Shown here: in pieces, positions 30,736 through 40,500 of the stretch
How the letters are laid out: every line of letters starts with the position of its first letter
How positions within the stretch are numbered: position 1 is the first letter of the stretch
Notes under the pieces: model-generated
Databases searched by the model: none
Told to the model about the DNA's origin: nothing
Seen by the model: the letters and a program-made list of their open reading frames with translations, nothing else
Made by a program: the position numbers and the translations under genes
NCBI RefSeq assembly: GCF_002950945.1
Contig: NZ_CP012673.1
Span: forward strand, 11,608,501 to 11,672,500
Source: Sorangium cellulosum
GTDB lineage: Bacteria; Myxococcota_A; Polyangia; Polyangiales; Polyangiaceae
Direction of reading: 5' to 3'
DNA length: 64,000 nucleotides

Positions 30736-32927
30736 TGGGCAATCCGGACATCCCCAGGGTCGACGCGCGCGAGAAGGTCTGCGGCGCGGCCCGTTATGCC
30801 GCCGACCATGTCACCCCGGGGCTCGCCCACGCGATGCTCGCGGTGGCGACGATCGGCCGCGGTCGTATCGTGAACATCGATACGGACGCGGCCCGCGCCG
30901 TCCGTGGCGTGCGGCTGATCCTGACGCACCTCGACACGGCGGGCCTGCAGTCCCCCGGGTACGTGATGGGCGGCGGTTACGGCGTTCAGAGCTTGCTGCC
31001 CATGCTCGGCACCGCGATCGCCTACCGTGGCCAGCCCATTGCGCTGGTGGTGGCCGATACGCTCGAAGCGGCGAGGGAGGGCGCGGCGCTCGTCCGCGCC
31101 ACGTACGAGCAGGACGCCATCAGCGTGACGCTGGACGCGGAAGGCGCGGAGGTCGTCGCGCAAGCGGACTCCCCGCTGCCGAAGCCAGCCTTCGCGGATC
31201 GGGTGATCGGCGACGCGGAGGCGGCTCTGGCGACGGCCGCGGTGCGTGTGGACACGACGTTCCTGGGCCCTCCCCAGCACCAGAACCCGATGGAGCTCTT
31301 GGCCACCGTGGCGGAGTGGTCCGAAGGGATGCTCACGATCCACGAATCGACGCAGAACGCCGAGGCGCTCAGGCACGGGTTGGCCAAGGTGCTCGGTTTG
31401 TCTGCGAGCAGGATCCGGGTGGTCTCGCCGACGGCCGGCGGAGGTTTCGGTCAGAAGAACTCGTTGCAGTCCCACACCGCGCTGGTCGCGCTGGCGGCGC
31501 GCGAGCTCGGACGGCCGGTCAAGCTGGTGATGCCGAGGGCGCAGATCTTCAACAATGCCAGCTTCCGCCCCGCGAGCCGCCATACGGTCCGGCTGGGCGC
31601 CGACGCGTCGGGGATCATGGTGGCCGCCGTGCACGAGATTGACCACCAGACCTCGCGCCACGACCTCTTCCCGCTCGTCTACGCGGATCTGACCGCACGC
31701 ATGTACGGCATCCCGAACTTCCGCGGCCGTGAGCGCCTGGTCCGCAACGACATCCAGACGCCGGGCTTCGCGCGCGCCCCCTTCGAGCACATCGCCGCGT
31801 GTGCCTTCGAGATCGCGGTCGACGAGCTGGCGTACGCGCTCGGGCGCGACCCGGTCGCGCTCCGCGTCGCCAACGACACGCCGACGGACCCGCTGACCGG
31901 CCGGCCGTTCTCGTCCCGGCACGTCAAGGCGTGCCTGGAGAGGGGCGCCGAGCGGTTCGGCTGGGAGAGCCGAACGCCGGAGCCGGGCTCGATGCGCCTC
32001 CCCGACGGCACGCTCGTCGGGTGGGGCGTCGCGCTCGGCGCGTACAAGGCGGCGACCGCGCCGGCCATCGCCATGCTGCGCTTGACCGACGCGGGCGAGA
32101 TCTTCGTGAGCGTCGGCGGACACGAGATGGGCCAGGGCATGCGCACGGCCATCGCGGCCACGCTCGCGATCGAGCTCGGCGTCCCGGCGGACGCGGTGAA
32201 CATCATCGTCGGGAACACGGGCAGCGTGCCCCAGCACCTCACCGCGGGCTCATGGGGGGCCGCCACGACCCTGCCGGCGGTGCGCCAGGCCGCCTTGAAC
32301 ATGTCGCAGGAGCTCGCGCGGCTCGCGGGGGACGGCCCGGCGAGCCGCACGTTCCAGCAGATCCTGCGGGACGCCGGCAGGTCACACGTCGACGTCGAGG
32401 CGCGTCACCGCGCGCCCGGCCAGCCCGAGGCGATCTTCGACCGCGTCGCCCAGGGGTTCGTCTCGGCCGCCGGCCCGGCCTATCCCGAGTTCGTCTCGAT
32501 GAGTTATTGCGCCCAGTTCGTCGAGGTGCGGATCGAGCCGCACACCCGGCGGATCCGCGTGCCGCGCGTGGTGAGCGTGGTCGACTGTGGCCGGGTCGTC
32601 AGCCCTCGCACGGCGCGCAGCCAGGTCTACGGCGGCGTGGTCTGGGGGATCAGCGCCGCGCTGCGCGAGGTGAGCGAGGTGGACTCCCGGTACGGCGGAT
32701 TCGTCAACGCCGACCTCGCCGAGTACGTGATCGCGGTCAACGCAGACATCGGGTCGATCGAGGCGGAGCTCATCGACGAGCCGGATCCCGTCCTCAATAG
32801 CCTGGGCGTCAAGGGCCTGGGCGAGGTGGTGATGGTCGGCGTGGCCCCCGCGATCGTCAATGCGATCCACCACGCGACCGGGCGCCGCATCCGCCATTTG
32901 CCGGTACGTATCGAAGACGTGCTGTGA
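30735..32927 (+). CDS. paoC: Aldehyde oxidoreductase molybdopterin-binding subunit (PaoC/YagR type)
   Basis: This 730-residue large subunit of the xanthine-oxidase family shows TAGGGFGQKN and GGHEMGQGMR around the molybdenum cofactor. Near the C-terminus is VKGLGEVVMVG, carrying the catalytic Glu. Its length is as expected for PaoC. The ATG at 30735, inside the TGATG overlap with paoB, is preferred over the GTG one codon earlier. There is no Tat signal of its own, so it would be co-exported with the A subunit. The usual fourth gene (PaoD/XdhC-type cofactor insertase) is absent, apart from a possible scrap just downstream. Confidence 0.9.
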   Translation: MGNPDIPRVDAREKVCGAARYAADHVTPGLAHAMLAVATIGRGRIVNIDTDAARAVRGVRLILTHLDTAGLQSPGYVMGGGYGVQSLLPMLGTAIAYRGQPIALVVADTLEAAREGAALVRATYEQDAISVTLDAEGAEVVAQADSPLPKPAFADRVIGDAEAALATAAVRVDTTFLGPPQHQNPMELLATVAEWSEGMLTIHESTQNAEALRHGLAKVLGLSASRIRVVSPTAGGGFGQKNSLQSHTALVALAARELGRPVKLVMPRAQIFNNASFRPASRHTVRLGADASGIMVAAVHEIDHQTSRHDLFPLVYADLTARMYGIPNFRGRERLVRNDIQTPGFARAPFEHIAACAFEIAVDELAYALGRDPVALRVANDTPTDPLTGRPFSSRHVKACLERGAERFGWESRTPEPGSMRLPDGTLVGWGVALGAYKAATAPAIAMLRLTDAGEIFVSVGGHEMGQGMRTAIAATLAIELGVPADAVNIIVGNTGSVPQHLTAGSWGAATTLPAVRQAALNMSQELARLAGDGPASRTFQQILRDAGRSHVDVEARHRAPGQPEAIFDRVAQGFVSAAGPAYPEFVSMSYCAQFVEVRIEPHTRRIRVPRVVSVVDCGRVVSPRTARSQVYGGVVWGISAALREVSEVDSRYGGFVNADLAEYVIAVNADIGSIEAELIDEPDPVLNSLGVKGLGEVVMVGVAPAIVNAIHHATGRRIRHLPVRIEDVL

Positions 32928-32943
32928 TGTGAGGAGGGGACCC

Positions 32944-32979
32944 GTGAACGAGACACAGGCCGTCATCTCGCTGTGGTGA
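32944..32979 (+). pseudogene. Possible N-terminal remnant of a PaoD/XdhC-type gene
   Basis: After paoC, a strong GGAGGGG ribosome site stands about 5 nt before GTG at 32944, but the frame stops after 11 codons (VNETQAVISLW). The text resembles the first residues of XdhC-type chaperones, and a shift of one base continues it with a short Ala/Gly stretch. PaoABC operons normally end with such a chaperone gene. The scrap is too short to be sure; it could be a leader peptide or chance. Confidence 0.3.
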
Positions 32980-33024
32980 GGCAGGCGCGCGGCGCGGGCC
33001 ACGCGGCGCTGCCCCCGCCCCCGC

Positions 33025-35097
33025 TCACCCGGCCGGGCGCGCCGTCCGCGCGTACACGCGCAGCACCTCGGCCACGCTCCACGCCTGCGCGACGCACCCG
33101 CGGGGCGTGAACGGCGGCTCCGCGTCGAAGATCTCGCTGATCGACCCGGCGCACGCCTCGTCGAGGTGCGGCGCGAACCCCGAGAGCAGGCTCCGGGCGC
33201 CGGCGAGATCCGCGGGGTAGACCTTCAGCCACGCGTCGATGAACGGCCCCATCAGCCACCCCCACACGGTGCCCTGGTGATAGGCCAGATCCCGCGCGCG
33301 CAGATCGCCGAAGTACTTCGGCTTGTAATCGGGGTGCCCGGGGGCGAGCGACCTCAGGCCCACCGGCGTCCAGAGCCGCTCCTTGACCTGATCGACCACC
33401 CCCTTCCAGCGGGAAGGATCGAGGACCGGGTGCGGCAGCGAGATCGAGAAGATCTGGTTGGGCCGGAAGGCGCTGTCGGTGCCCTGCTCGCCGTCGAGCA
33501 CGTCGTGGAGATACCCCTTCTCCTCGTACCAGAAGCGCTCGTTGAACGACGTCTTCACCTGGTCGGCCGCCGCGCCGTAGCGCTCCGCCGCGGCGTCGCC
33601 GTCGGCCTCGCGCACCCAGCCCTCGACCAGCCGGAGGGCGTTGTACCAGAGCGCGTTGATCTCCACCGCCTTGCCCCGCCGCGGCGTAACCACGTAATCG
33701 CCGACCTTGGCGTCCATCCAGGTCAGCTGATAACCCTCCTCCCCCTGCCGCACGAGGCCGTCCTTCGGGTCGACGCCGATCCCGAAGCGCGTCCCGCGGG
33801 TGTGATGATCGATGATGTCGATCAACGTGGGGAGGATGAGCCGGAGCGTCTCGCGATCGCCGGTGTAGGTCAGGTAGCGATCGAGCGCGTGGAAGAACCA
33901 GAGGGTGGCGTCGGCGGTGTGGTAGAGCCCCTCGTTCTGGCCCTCCGGGAACATGTTGGGGATGAGCCCGTCCTTCACGTAATGGGCGAACGTGCGCAGG
34001 ATGTAGCCCGCCTCGGTGTGGCGCCCGGTGACGAGCGTCAGCCCCTCCAGGCTGATCATGGTGTCCCGGCCCCAGTCGGTGAACCAGTGGTACCCGGCGA
34101 TGACGGTCCGCACCTCGTCCCCGGATGCCCGGGCGCGGGCGGCGTCCTCGACTCGGCCCGCGGGGGTGATGAGGAACTTGTCGGCGCCGAGGATGAGCTC
34201 CGCCGCCGCCCCGGAGCGGACCTCGGGCGCCGCGGCGAGCAGGAGCCGCGTCCGGCGCTTGCGCTCGGCGCGCTGCACCTGCTCCGTGGAGAGGGCGTTG
34301 ATCGTCTCCCACGCCTCGGTAGAGGCGACCAGGGTCACGCTGCCGCCGACGGGGAGCTCGAGGCTGAAGCGGCCGGGGCTGTAGAACTGCCCGATGGCGT
34401 CGTAGCCGCGGCTCTGCTCGATCCGGTAGCGCACGTTGCGCAGGCGGGCGCTGTCGATCCGGAACTCGGCCCGCGCGCCCTGGACCTTCAGCCGGAGCGG
34501 CGGCAGGTCGCTCGGCGAGGCGAGCTCGTAGCGGTCCTCGACCACGGTGAGCGCATAGGGGCCCGCGACCGGCCGATCGAGCGCGCCCTCGTGCGGGCGG
34601 AAGTTCACCCACGGCTGGAGCTCGATCCGGACCGGCCCAGCGCCCTCGAGCAGGGTGTACGTCACGTGGACGGTGTTCTGCCCGTGGGGCATGAGGAGGC
34701 GCCGCTCGAACACCATGCCCGCGCCCTGGTAGCGCCACACCGGGAGCCCCGCCTCGAGGCGGAACTCGGCGAGATCGATCATCTGCACGGAGCTGTCCTC
34801 GAGCCACGGCTCCAGGCCGCCCACCAAGTACACGTGGTCGTCCGCCGCGAAGATCCGGGCGGACAGGTCGCTCAGCATCATGGTGCGGCCGAGCGGCGCG
34901 GGCAGCGCGGAGATCAAGAGGCCATGGAAGCGGCGGGTCACCGCGCCGGAGATGGTGCCCGACGCGTAGCCGCCGAGCCCGTTCGTGACGAGCCACTCCC
35001 GCGTCAGCGGATCCGAGCCGTGCTCGGCGTCGTCGTGTGACGCGGGGGCGGTGCCCCGGGACCAGACCATCATCCGACAGATCTCGTCAGCGTACAT
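33025..35097 (-). CDS. Amylo-alpha-1,6-glucosidase / glycogen debranching enzyme
   Basis: A protein of 690 residues. The N-terminal beta-rich domain begins with EWLVTNGLGGYASGTISG and RRFHGLL, the signature of bacterial/archaeal glycogen debranching enzymes. The C-terminal (alpha/alpha)6 barrel contains WFTDWGRDTMISLEGL, GLIPNMFPEG, NALWYNALRL and YHQGTVWGWLMGPFI, with the paired acidic residues of GH133-type glucosidases. It removes alpha-1,6 branches from glycogen. Its start overlaps the end of the upstream treZ by 11 nt, so the two are translated together in one minus-strand operon. Confidence 0.9.
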   Translation of the reverse strand: MYADEICRMMVWSRGTAPASHDDAEHGSDPLTREWLVTNGLGGYASGTISGAVTRRFHGLLISALPAPLGRTMMLSDLSARIFAADDHVYLVGGLEPWLEDSSVQMIDLAEFRLEAGLPVWRYQGAGMVFERRLLMPHGQNTVHVTYTLLEGAGPVRIELQPWVNFRPHEGALDRPVAGPYALTVVEDRYELASPSDLPPLRLKVQGARAEFRIDSARLRNVRYRIEQSRGYDAIGQFYSPGRFSLELPVGGSVTLVASTEAWETINALSTEQVQRAERKRRTRLLLAAAPEVRSGAAAELILGADKFLITPAGRVEDAARARASGDEVRTVIAGYHWFTDWGRDTMISLEGLTLVTGRHTEAGYILRTFAHYVKDGLIPNMFPEGQNEGLYHTADATLWFFHALDRYLTYTGDRETLRLILPTLIDIIDHHTRGTRFGIGVDPKDGLVRQGEEGYQLTWMDAKVGDYVVTPRRGKAVEINALWYNALRLVEGWVREADGDAAAERYGAAADQVKTSFNERFWYEEKGYLHDVLDGEQGTDSAFRPNQIFSISLPHPVLDPSRWKGVVDQVKERLWTPVGLRSLAPGHPDYKPKYFGDLRARDLAYHQGTVWGWLMGPFIDAWLKVYPADLAGARSLLSGFAPHLDEACAGSISEIFDAEPPFTPRGCVAQAWSVAEVLRVYARTARPAG

Positions 35098-37033
35098 TCT
35101 TCTTGGGCTCCTCTGGGCGCGGGTTGGCGCTGGTCTTCTCGGGCACCGGCGTCCCCACCACGGGGTGGAGGAGGACCGCCGCCTCGCCCGGGATATGGAC
35201 GCCGTCCTCGGTGTTGACGGGTGGACTGCCGTGTCCGCCGTAACGCGGCGACTCGCTGGACCACAGGGTCTCCCAGCGGCGCCCCGGCGGCGGGGCGAAG
35301 AGCGGCTCCGGCAACGACCCTCGATGGATGTCCCGCCCGAGGTTCACGAGGAGCAGCCGGTCGTCGCCGTCGTCGCCGAAGTAGCGGAGGAGGAAGGCGC
35401 TGGAGGAGAGGACGGCCCCGTCGACGCCGCGCGGGCGCTGGGCCGAGATCACCGGATCGCGCCGGCGGAGCGCGATCAGGTCCTCGTGGAGGGCGTAGAT
35501 GCCGGCGTTGCGCTCGCGCTCCGAGAAGTCGAGCTTGCAGCGCTCGAACGTCGCCGGGTCGGCCGGGTCGTCGAGGCGCGCGCGCACCTCGGGCGTCGCG
35601 CAGGACGGGAACTGCGCGAGGAACTCCGCCCTGCCCTTGCGCACGAGCGGGGCGAGCTCCGCGTTGTGGTCCGCGAAGAAGAGGAACGGCGCCGAGGCTC
35701 CGAACTCCTGCCCTTGAAAGAGCATGGGCGTCCCGGGCGCGAGGAGCACGAGCGCCGACATCGCCCGGAACCTCTCCGGGCTCGTGATGTGATAGAGCCG
35801 CTCGCCCTTCGCCGTGTTGGCGACCTGGTCGTGGTTCTCCAGGAAGAGGACGAACCGCGCCGGCTCCACCTCGAGCGCCGGCGTCCCTCGCCGCTGCTCC
35901 TGCCACTTGTAGCGCTGCCCCTGGAAGAGGAAGCCGTACTTCAAGGCGGAGATGAACTCCTGGGGCGAGCCCTCGTGATCGGTGTAGTAGGCCTCGTTGT
36001 GGCCGGTGAGCGCCACCTTGGCGCTGTGGTGGAAATCGTCGTTCCAGATGGCGTCGAGCCCGTAGCCGCCCCGCTCGGCGGCGCGGATCAACCACTCTTC
36101 CTGGGACTCGTTCTCGCCCACGATGAACGTCTCCTTGCCTCGCGCGGCCTCCCGGACGCGGCGGCTGATCGCGGCGAGGATGTGGTCCTTCGAGCTGTCG
36201 TAGATGTTCTGCGTCGCGTCGATCCGGAGCCCGTCGAAGTGGAACTCGTCGATCCAGTAGCCAGCGTTGGCGATGAAATACTCCCTCACCGCCTCCGATC
36301 GCGGTCCGTCGAAGTTGATGGCCGCGCCCCAGTCCGTCTTGTGCCGATCGGTGAAGTAGTCCTTGGAGAACTCGCCGAGGTAGTTCCCGTCCGGGCCGAG
36401 GTGGTTGTAGACGACATCGAGGATCACCGCGATGCCGGCGCGGTGCGCCGCGTCGACGAAGCGGCGGAGATCGTCGGGGCTGCCGTAGTTGCGCGTCGGC
36501 GCGAAGAGGTTCACGCCGTCGTAGCCCCAGTTGAAGCGGCCGGGGACCTCGTTCACCGGCATCAGCTCGATGAGCGAGATGCCGATGCGCGCGAGCTCCG
36601 GCAGCTCGCGGGCGGCGGCCGCCCAGGTGCCCTCCCGGGTGAAGGTGCCGACGTGCATCTCGTAGACGACCTGCCCCTTGAGCGGGGCGCCCCGGAAGTC
36701 GTCGTCACGCCACACGAACGCGCCGGGATCGACCACCTCGGAGGGCCCGTGCGGCCCCTCGGGCTGGAACCGCGACGCCGGATCCGGATAGAGCTTCTCG
36801 CCCCGGTCGAGCCGGAACCGGTAGCGGGTGCCGCTCGCGGCGGCCGGCACGAGCGCCGCGAAGTAACCGCCCTCCTCCGGCTTCAGCGCGGCGGCCTCGC
36901 CGCTGCCAGGGCCGCCCTCGAGCACCACCTCGACCCGGCGCCGCGCCGGCGCCCAGACGCGGAAGTGCACACCTTTGCCTGGCAGCACCTCTGCGCCGAC
37001 CGGCATTCTCCGTTTTCTCTCGTTCTCCACCAT
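35087..37033 (-). CDS. treZ: Malto-oligosyltrehalose trehalohydrolase (TreZ)
   Basis: A GH13 enzyme of up to 648 residues that frees trehalose from maltooligosyl-trehalose. The N-terminal carbohydrate-binding domain (HFRVWAPARRRVEVVL) is followed by the TIM barrel: VYEMHVGTFT, LMPVNEVPGRFNWGYDGVN, GIAVILDVVYNHLGPDGNY, FDGLRIDATQNI (nucleophile Asp), TFIVGENE (acid Glu) and FLENHDQVAN (transition-state Asp). All catalytic residues are present. The first ATG at 37033 has GGAG directly abutting it; a second ATG at 37006 is also possible. TreY, the enzyme that makes its substrate, is not in this window. Confidence 0.92.
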   Translation of the reverse strand: MVENERKRRMPVGAEVLPGKGVHFRVWAPARRRVEVVLEGGPGSGEAAALKPEEGGYFAALVPAAASGTRYRFRLDRGEKLYPDPASRFQPEGPHGPSEVVDPGAFVWRDDDFRGAPLKGQVVYEMHVGTFTREGTWAAAARELPELARIGISLIELMPVNEVPGRFNWGYDGVNLFAPTRNYGSPDDLRRFVDAAHRAGIAVILDVVYNHLGPDGNYLGEFSKDYFTDRHKTDWGAAINFDGPRSEAVREYFIANAGYWIDEFHFDGLRIDATQNIYDSSKDHILAAISRRVREAARGKETFIVGENESQEEWLIRAAERGGYGLDAIWNDDFHHSAKVALTGHNEAYYTDHEGSPQEFISALKYGFLFQGQRYKWQEQRRGTPALEVEPARFVLFLENHDQVANTAKGERLYHITSPERFRAMSALVLLAPGTPMLFQGQEFGASAPFLFFADHNAELAPLVRKGRAEFLAQFPSCATPEVRARLDDPADPATFERCKLDFSERERNAGIYALHEDLIALRRRDPVISAQRPRGVDGAVLSSSAFLLRYFGDDGDDRLLLVNLGRDIHRGSLPEPLFAPPPGRRWETLWSSESPRYGGHGSPPVNTEDGVHIPGEAAVLLHPVVGTPVPEKTSANPRPEEPKKNVR

Positions 37034-37508
37034 CTCCAGATGGATTGTAAGCGCAACGCAGGTGACGTCCAGCGCTGATATATCGAGGAAAGCCTTGCGG
37101 CCGGAACCTTAGAATGGCGTGCGGAGAACCCTGATAGACACATCTCGCCGCCGCGGCGGGACCACACGGTCGCGAAGCAGCTCCATGAGCAGGGCGCGAG
37201 CAAGCGCCTTCTTGTCTCATGAGATCACCAGGCCAGGTCAGGTCAGTTATCGAGTCGCGCCGGATGGTCGCGCCGCGCTCGGCGGCGGCTTCACCGCGGC
37301 GGTGCCCGTTGCGCGGGCGCCCTGCTTCCCGTTCCGTTCACCCCGCCCAGCGCACCGACCGCGCCGGCGGGCTGGGCCAGACACGGCGTCGCCGCCGCGC
37401 CCCGGAACGTAGCTCCGCGGCGAGGAGCGCCTTGACATCGCGCGCTGATCTCGCACTTGGTATCCGTTCAGTGGGACGGCGCCCCCCCGGCGCTCGGCCG
37501 GCGACCTC
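37034..37508. other. Intergenic region between divergent treZ and yhaN-like genes
   Basis: These 475 bp hold no gene with support; short frames here are Arg/Pro-rich shadows. The part near treZ (37040-37130) is distinctly less GC-rich than the surroundings and probably carries the treZ promoter. A minus-strand TACAAT stands at 37049-37044. The part near the ATPase gene holds a perfect TTGACA (separate entry). Confidence 0.6.
37432..37463 (+). promoter_or_regulatory. Candidate sigma70-type promoter for the yhaN-like ATPase
   Basis: A perfect TTGACA hexamer at 37432-37437 is followed, after a long 20-bp spacer, by TGGTAT at 37458-37463. This lies 45 nt before the GTG start. The spacer is longer than ideal and the -10 is weak. 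Confidence 0.35.
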
Positions 37509-40500
37509 GTGAAGATCCTAGAGCTCCACCTCCTCGCGTTCGGTCCGTTCACGGATCTCCGGCTCGACTTCTCGTCGCCGTCCCCGGGCCTGCACGTCGT
37601 CTACGGCCCCAACGAGGCCGGCAAGAGCACGGCGCTGCGCGCGATCCGCGGCCTGCTCTACGGCATCCCGCACATCACGCCGGACGCCCACCTCCACCAC
37701 AACACCGAGCTCCGCGTGGGCGGCCGGCTCGCGGGCGCGGGGGGCGCGACGCTCGCGCTCGTCCGCCGCAAGGGGCGCGTGAAGACGCTGCGCGACCCGG
37801 AGGACAACCCGCTCGACGAGGCCGCGCTCGCGCCGCTGCTCGGCGGGGCCACGGCGGAGCTGTTCGAGACGACGTTCGGGCTCACCCACGAGGCGCTCCG
37901 GCAGGGCGCCGAGGCGCTGCTCCAGGGCAAGGGCGACGTCGGCCAGAGCCTGTTCGGCGCGGGGCTCGGCGGGCCGGGGCTGCAGCAGCTGCTCGCCACG
38001 CTGCGCCAGGAGGCGGACGAGATCTTCACGCCCCAGGCGAGGACCCGCCCGCTCAACGAGGCGATCAAGGCGTTCGAGGAGGCGCGGAGCAAGGCGAAGA
38101 GCGCCGCGCGGCCGCCCGCGGACTGGACGCGCAAGCGGCAGGAGATCGACGAGGCGAGGGCCGAGCAGGAGCGCGTCGACGCGGAGGTGCGCGCGCTCCG
38201 GGCGACGGACAAGCGCCTGCGGCGCGCGCTCCGGGTGCTCCCCCTGCTCGGGACCCGGCGCGCGCTGCTCGAGCGGCGCGCGGCCCTAGGGGACGTCGTC
38301 CTCCTGCCCGAGGGGGCGCAGCGCGACCGCGAGGACGCGCAGGAGCGCGCCGCCGACGCGGGCGCGCAGGCCGAGCGCCTCCGCGCCGACATCGAGGAGC
38401 TCGAGGCGCGGCGCGCCGCGCTGCACGTGCCCGCGTCGCTCGCCGAGCTCGACCCGGGGGTCATCGACGCGCTCGTGAGCCGGCTCGGCAGCCACCGCAA
38501 GGCCGCGGTCGACCTGCCCCGGGTCCGGGCGGAGCTCCACGGCATCGAGGACGACGCGCGCGCGATCCTGCGCCGGCTCGGGCGCGACCCCTCGCTCGTG
38601 GACGGCGCCGAGCCCGGGCGGCTGGAGGCGCTGCGCGTCGACGTCGCGACCGAGGCGCGCCTCAAGAAGCTCGCCCGCGAGCGCGGCGCCGTCGAGGCCA
38701 AGCCGCGCGAGGTGGAGCGGCTGCTCGCGGCGCACCGCGCGCGCCGGGACGCCTGCGCGCGCCGGCTGGCCGAGCTATCCCAGGGCGAGGACCCCGCCCC
38801 GCTGCGCGGCGCGCTCTCGCGCGCGCAGAAGCAGGGGGATCTCGAGCATCGCCTCCGCGAGGCCGTCGCCGCGGCGGCGCAGCTCGCCCGCGACGCCGAC
38901 GCGCAGCGGGACCGGCTCGGCCTCGGCGCGACCGCCTCGCCCGCGCGGCTCCCGCTCTCCGCCGCCGAGGCGAGCGCCCTCCCCGTCCCGCTGCCCGAGA
39001 CGGTCGACCAGGCGGCCGCGCAGTGGGGCGCCATCGCTCGCGAGCGCGAGCGGCTCACCGAGCGCGCCGCCGAGATCGAGGCGCGCCGGCGCGAGAGCGC
39101 GCGCGAGATCGACGCCCTCCAGCGCGCCGGCGCGGTGCCCACCGAGGCCGACCTCGCGGAGGCGCGCGAGCGCCGCGACGCCGCCTGGAAGGCGCTGCTG
39201 CGCGCGCTGCAGGCGAAGGGGAGCGCGCGCGCCGCCGAGGCGGCGATCCACACGGCCACGCTCTTCGACCTCGGCAGGGACACGCCCGCCTCGCCCGGCG
39301 CGGGCCGGAGGCGGCCGCTCGCCGCGGCAGGCGAGGCGCCGGCGCGCGCGCGGCCCGACGAGTACGCCGAGCTGGTCCGCGCCGCGGACGCAATCGCCGA
39401 CCGGCTGCGCCGCGAGGCTGACCGGGTCGCCCGCCTCGCGCGGCTGCTCGCGGACCAGGCGCGGGCCGAGGCGGACCAGGCGCAGCTCGCCGGCGAGCGC
39501 GCCGCGCTCGATCGCCGCGCGGCCGAGGCGGAGGCCGCGTGGATCGCGCTGTGGCAGCCCGCGGGCGTCGCGCCGCGCTCGCCCGAGGAGATGCGCGGCT
39601 GGCTGGCCCGTTACGCGGGCCTGACCGCCACGGTCGACCGGCTCCGCGCGGCCGAGGCGGAGGCCGACGCGCTGCGGGCCCGGATGCAGGCGCACGCGGC
39701 CGAGCTCCACGCGGCGCTCCAGGGCGCGCGCGCCCCGGCCCGGGGCGCCGGCGGCGCGGGCGGCCCCGGGGCGCCGGAGGGCGCGGCCGCGCGGCTCTCG
39801 GCGCTGATCGAGGCGGCGGAGCAGGAGCTCGCCGCGATCGAGGGCGCGGCCCGGGAGCGCAAGGAGCTCCTGCGGGAGCGCAAGGAGCTCGAGCGCGAGA
39901 TCGAGGACCTCGAGCGGGAGCGGGCGGAGCACGCGCGCGCGCTCGACACGTGGCGGGCCGAGTGGGCGGAGGGCGTGCGGGCGCTCGACCTGCCCGGCGA
40001 CGCCTCGACGGACGAGGCCACGGCGATCCTCGAGGAGCTCGGCGCGCTGTTCCGCAAGGTCGACAGCGCGGGCCACGAGCGCCGCCGCGTGCGCGGGATG
40101 GAGCGCGACGCGCAGGTGTTCGCGGCCGACGTCGCGGAGCTCGCGACCCGGCACGCGCCGGACCTCGCCGAGCTGCCGGCGGATCAGGCCGCCGATCAGC
40201 TGCTGAAGCGCTACCACAAGGCGCGCGCGGACCTGCGCGAGCGCGGCGAGATCGAGCGCCGCCTGGCCGACAAGCGCCGCGAGCGGGAGCAGCAGGAGGC
40301 GCGCCGCGAGGCCGCCCTCTCGCGCCTCGCGAAGCTCTTCGAGGCGGCGGGCGTGGCGCGCACCGGCGACGACGGCGCGGACGTCGCGGCGCTCTCGCTG
40401 GCGGAGGAGCGCTCGCGCGAGGCGCGCCGGCTCGACCGCGAGCTCGTCGAGAACGAGGGCAAGCTGCTCGAGGCGGGCGAGGGCGCGGGCGTCGCCGCGC

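Noticed and set aside
33166-37078. Two long plus-strand frames opposite the treZ and debranching genes
   Set aside because: Both enzymes on the minus strand are intact with all motifs; the plus frames are shadows.
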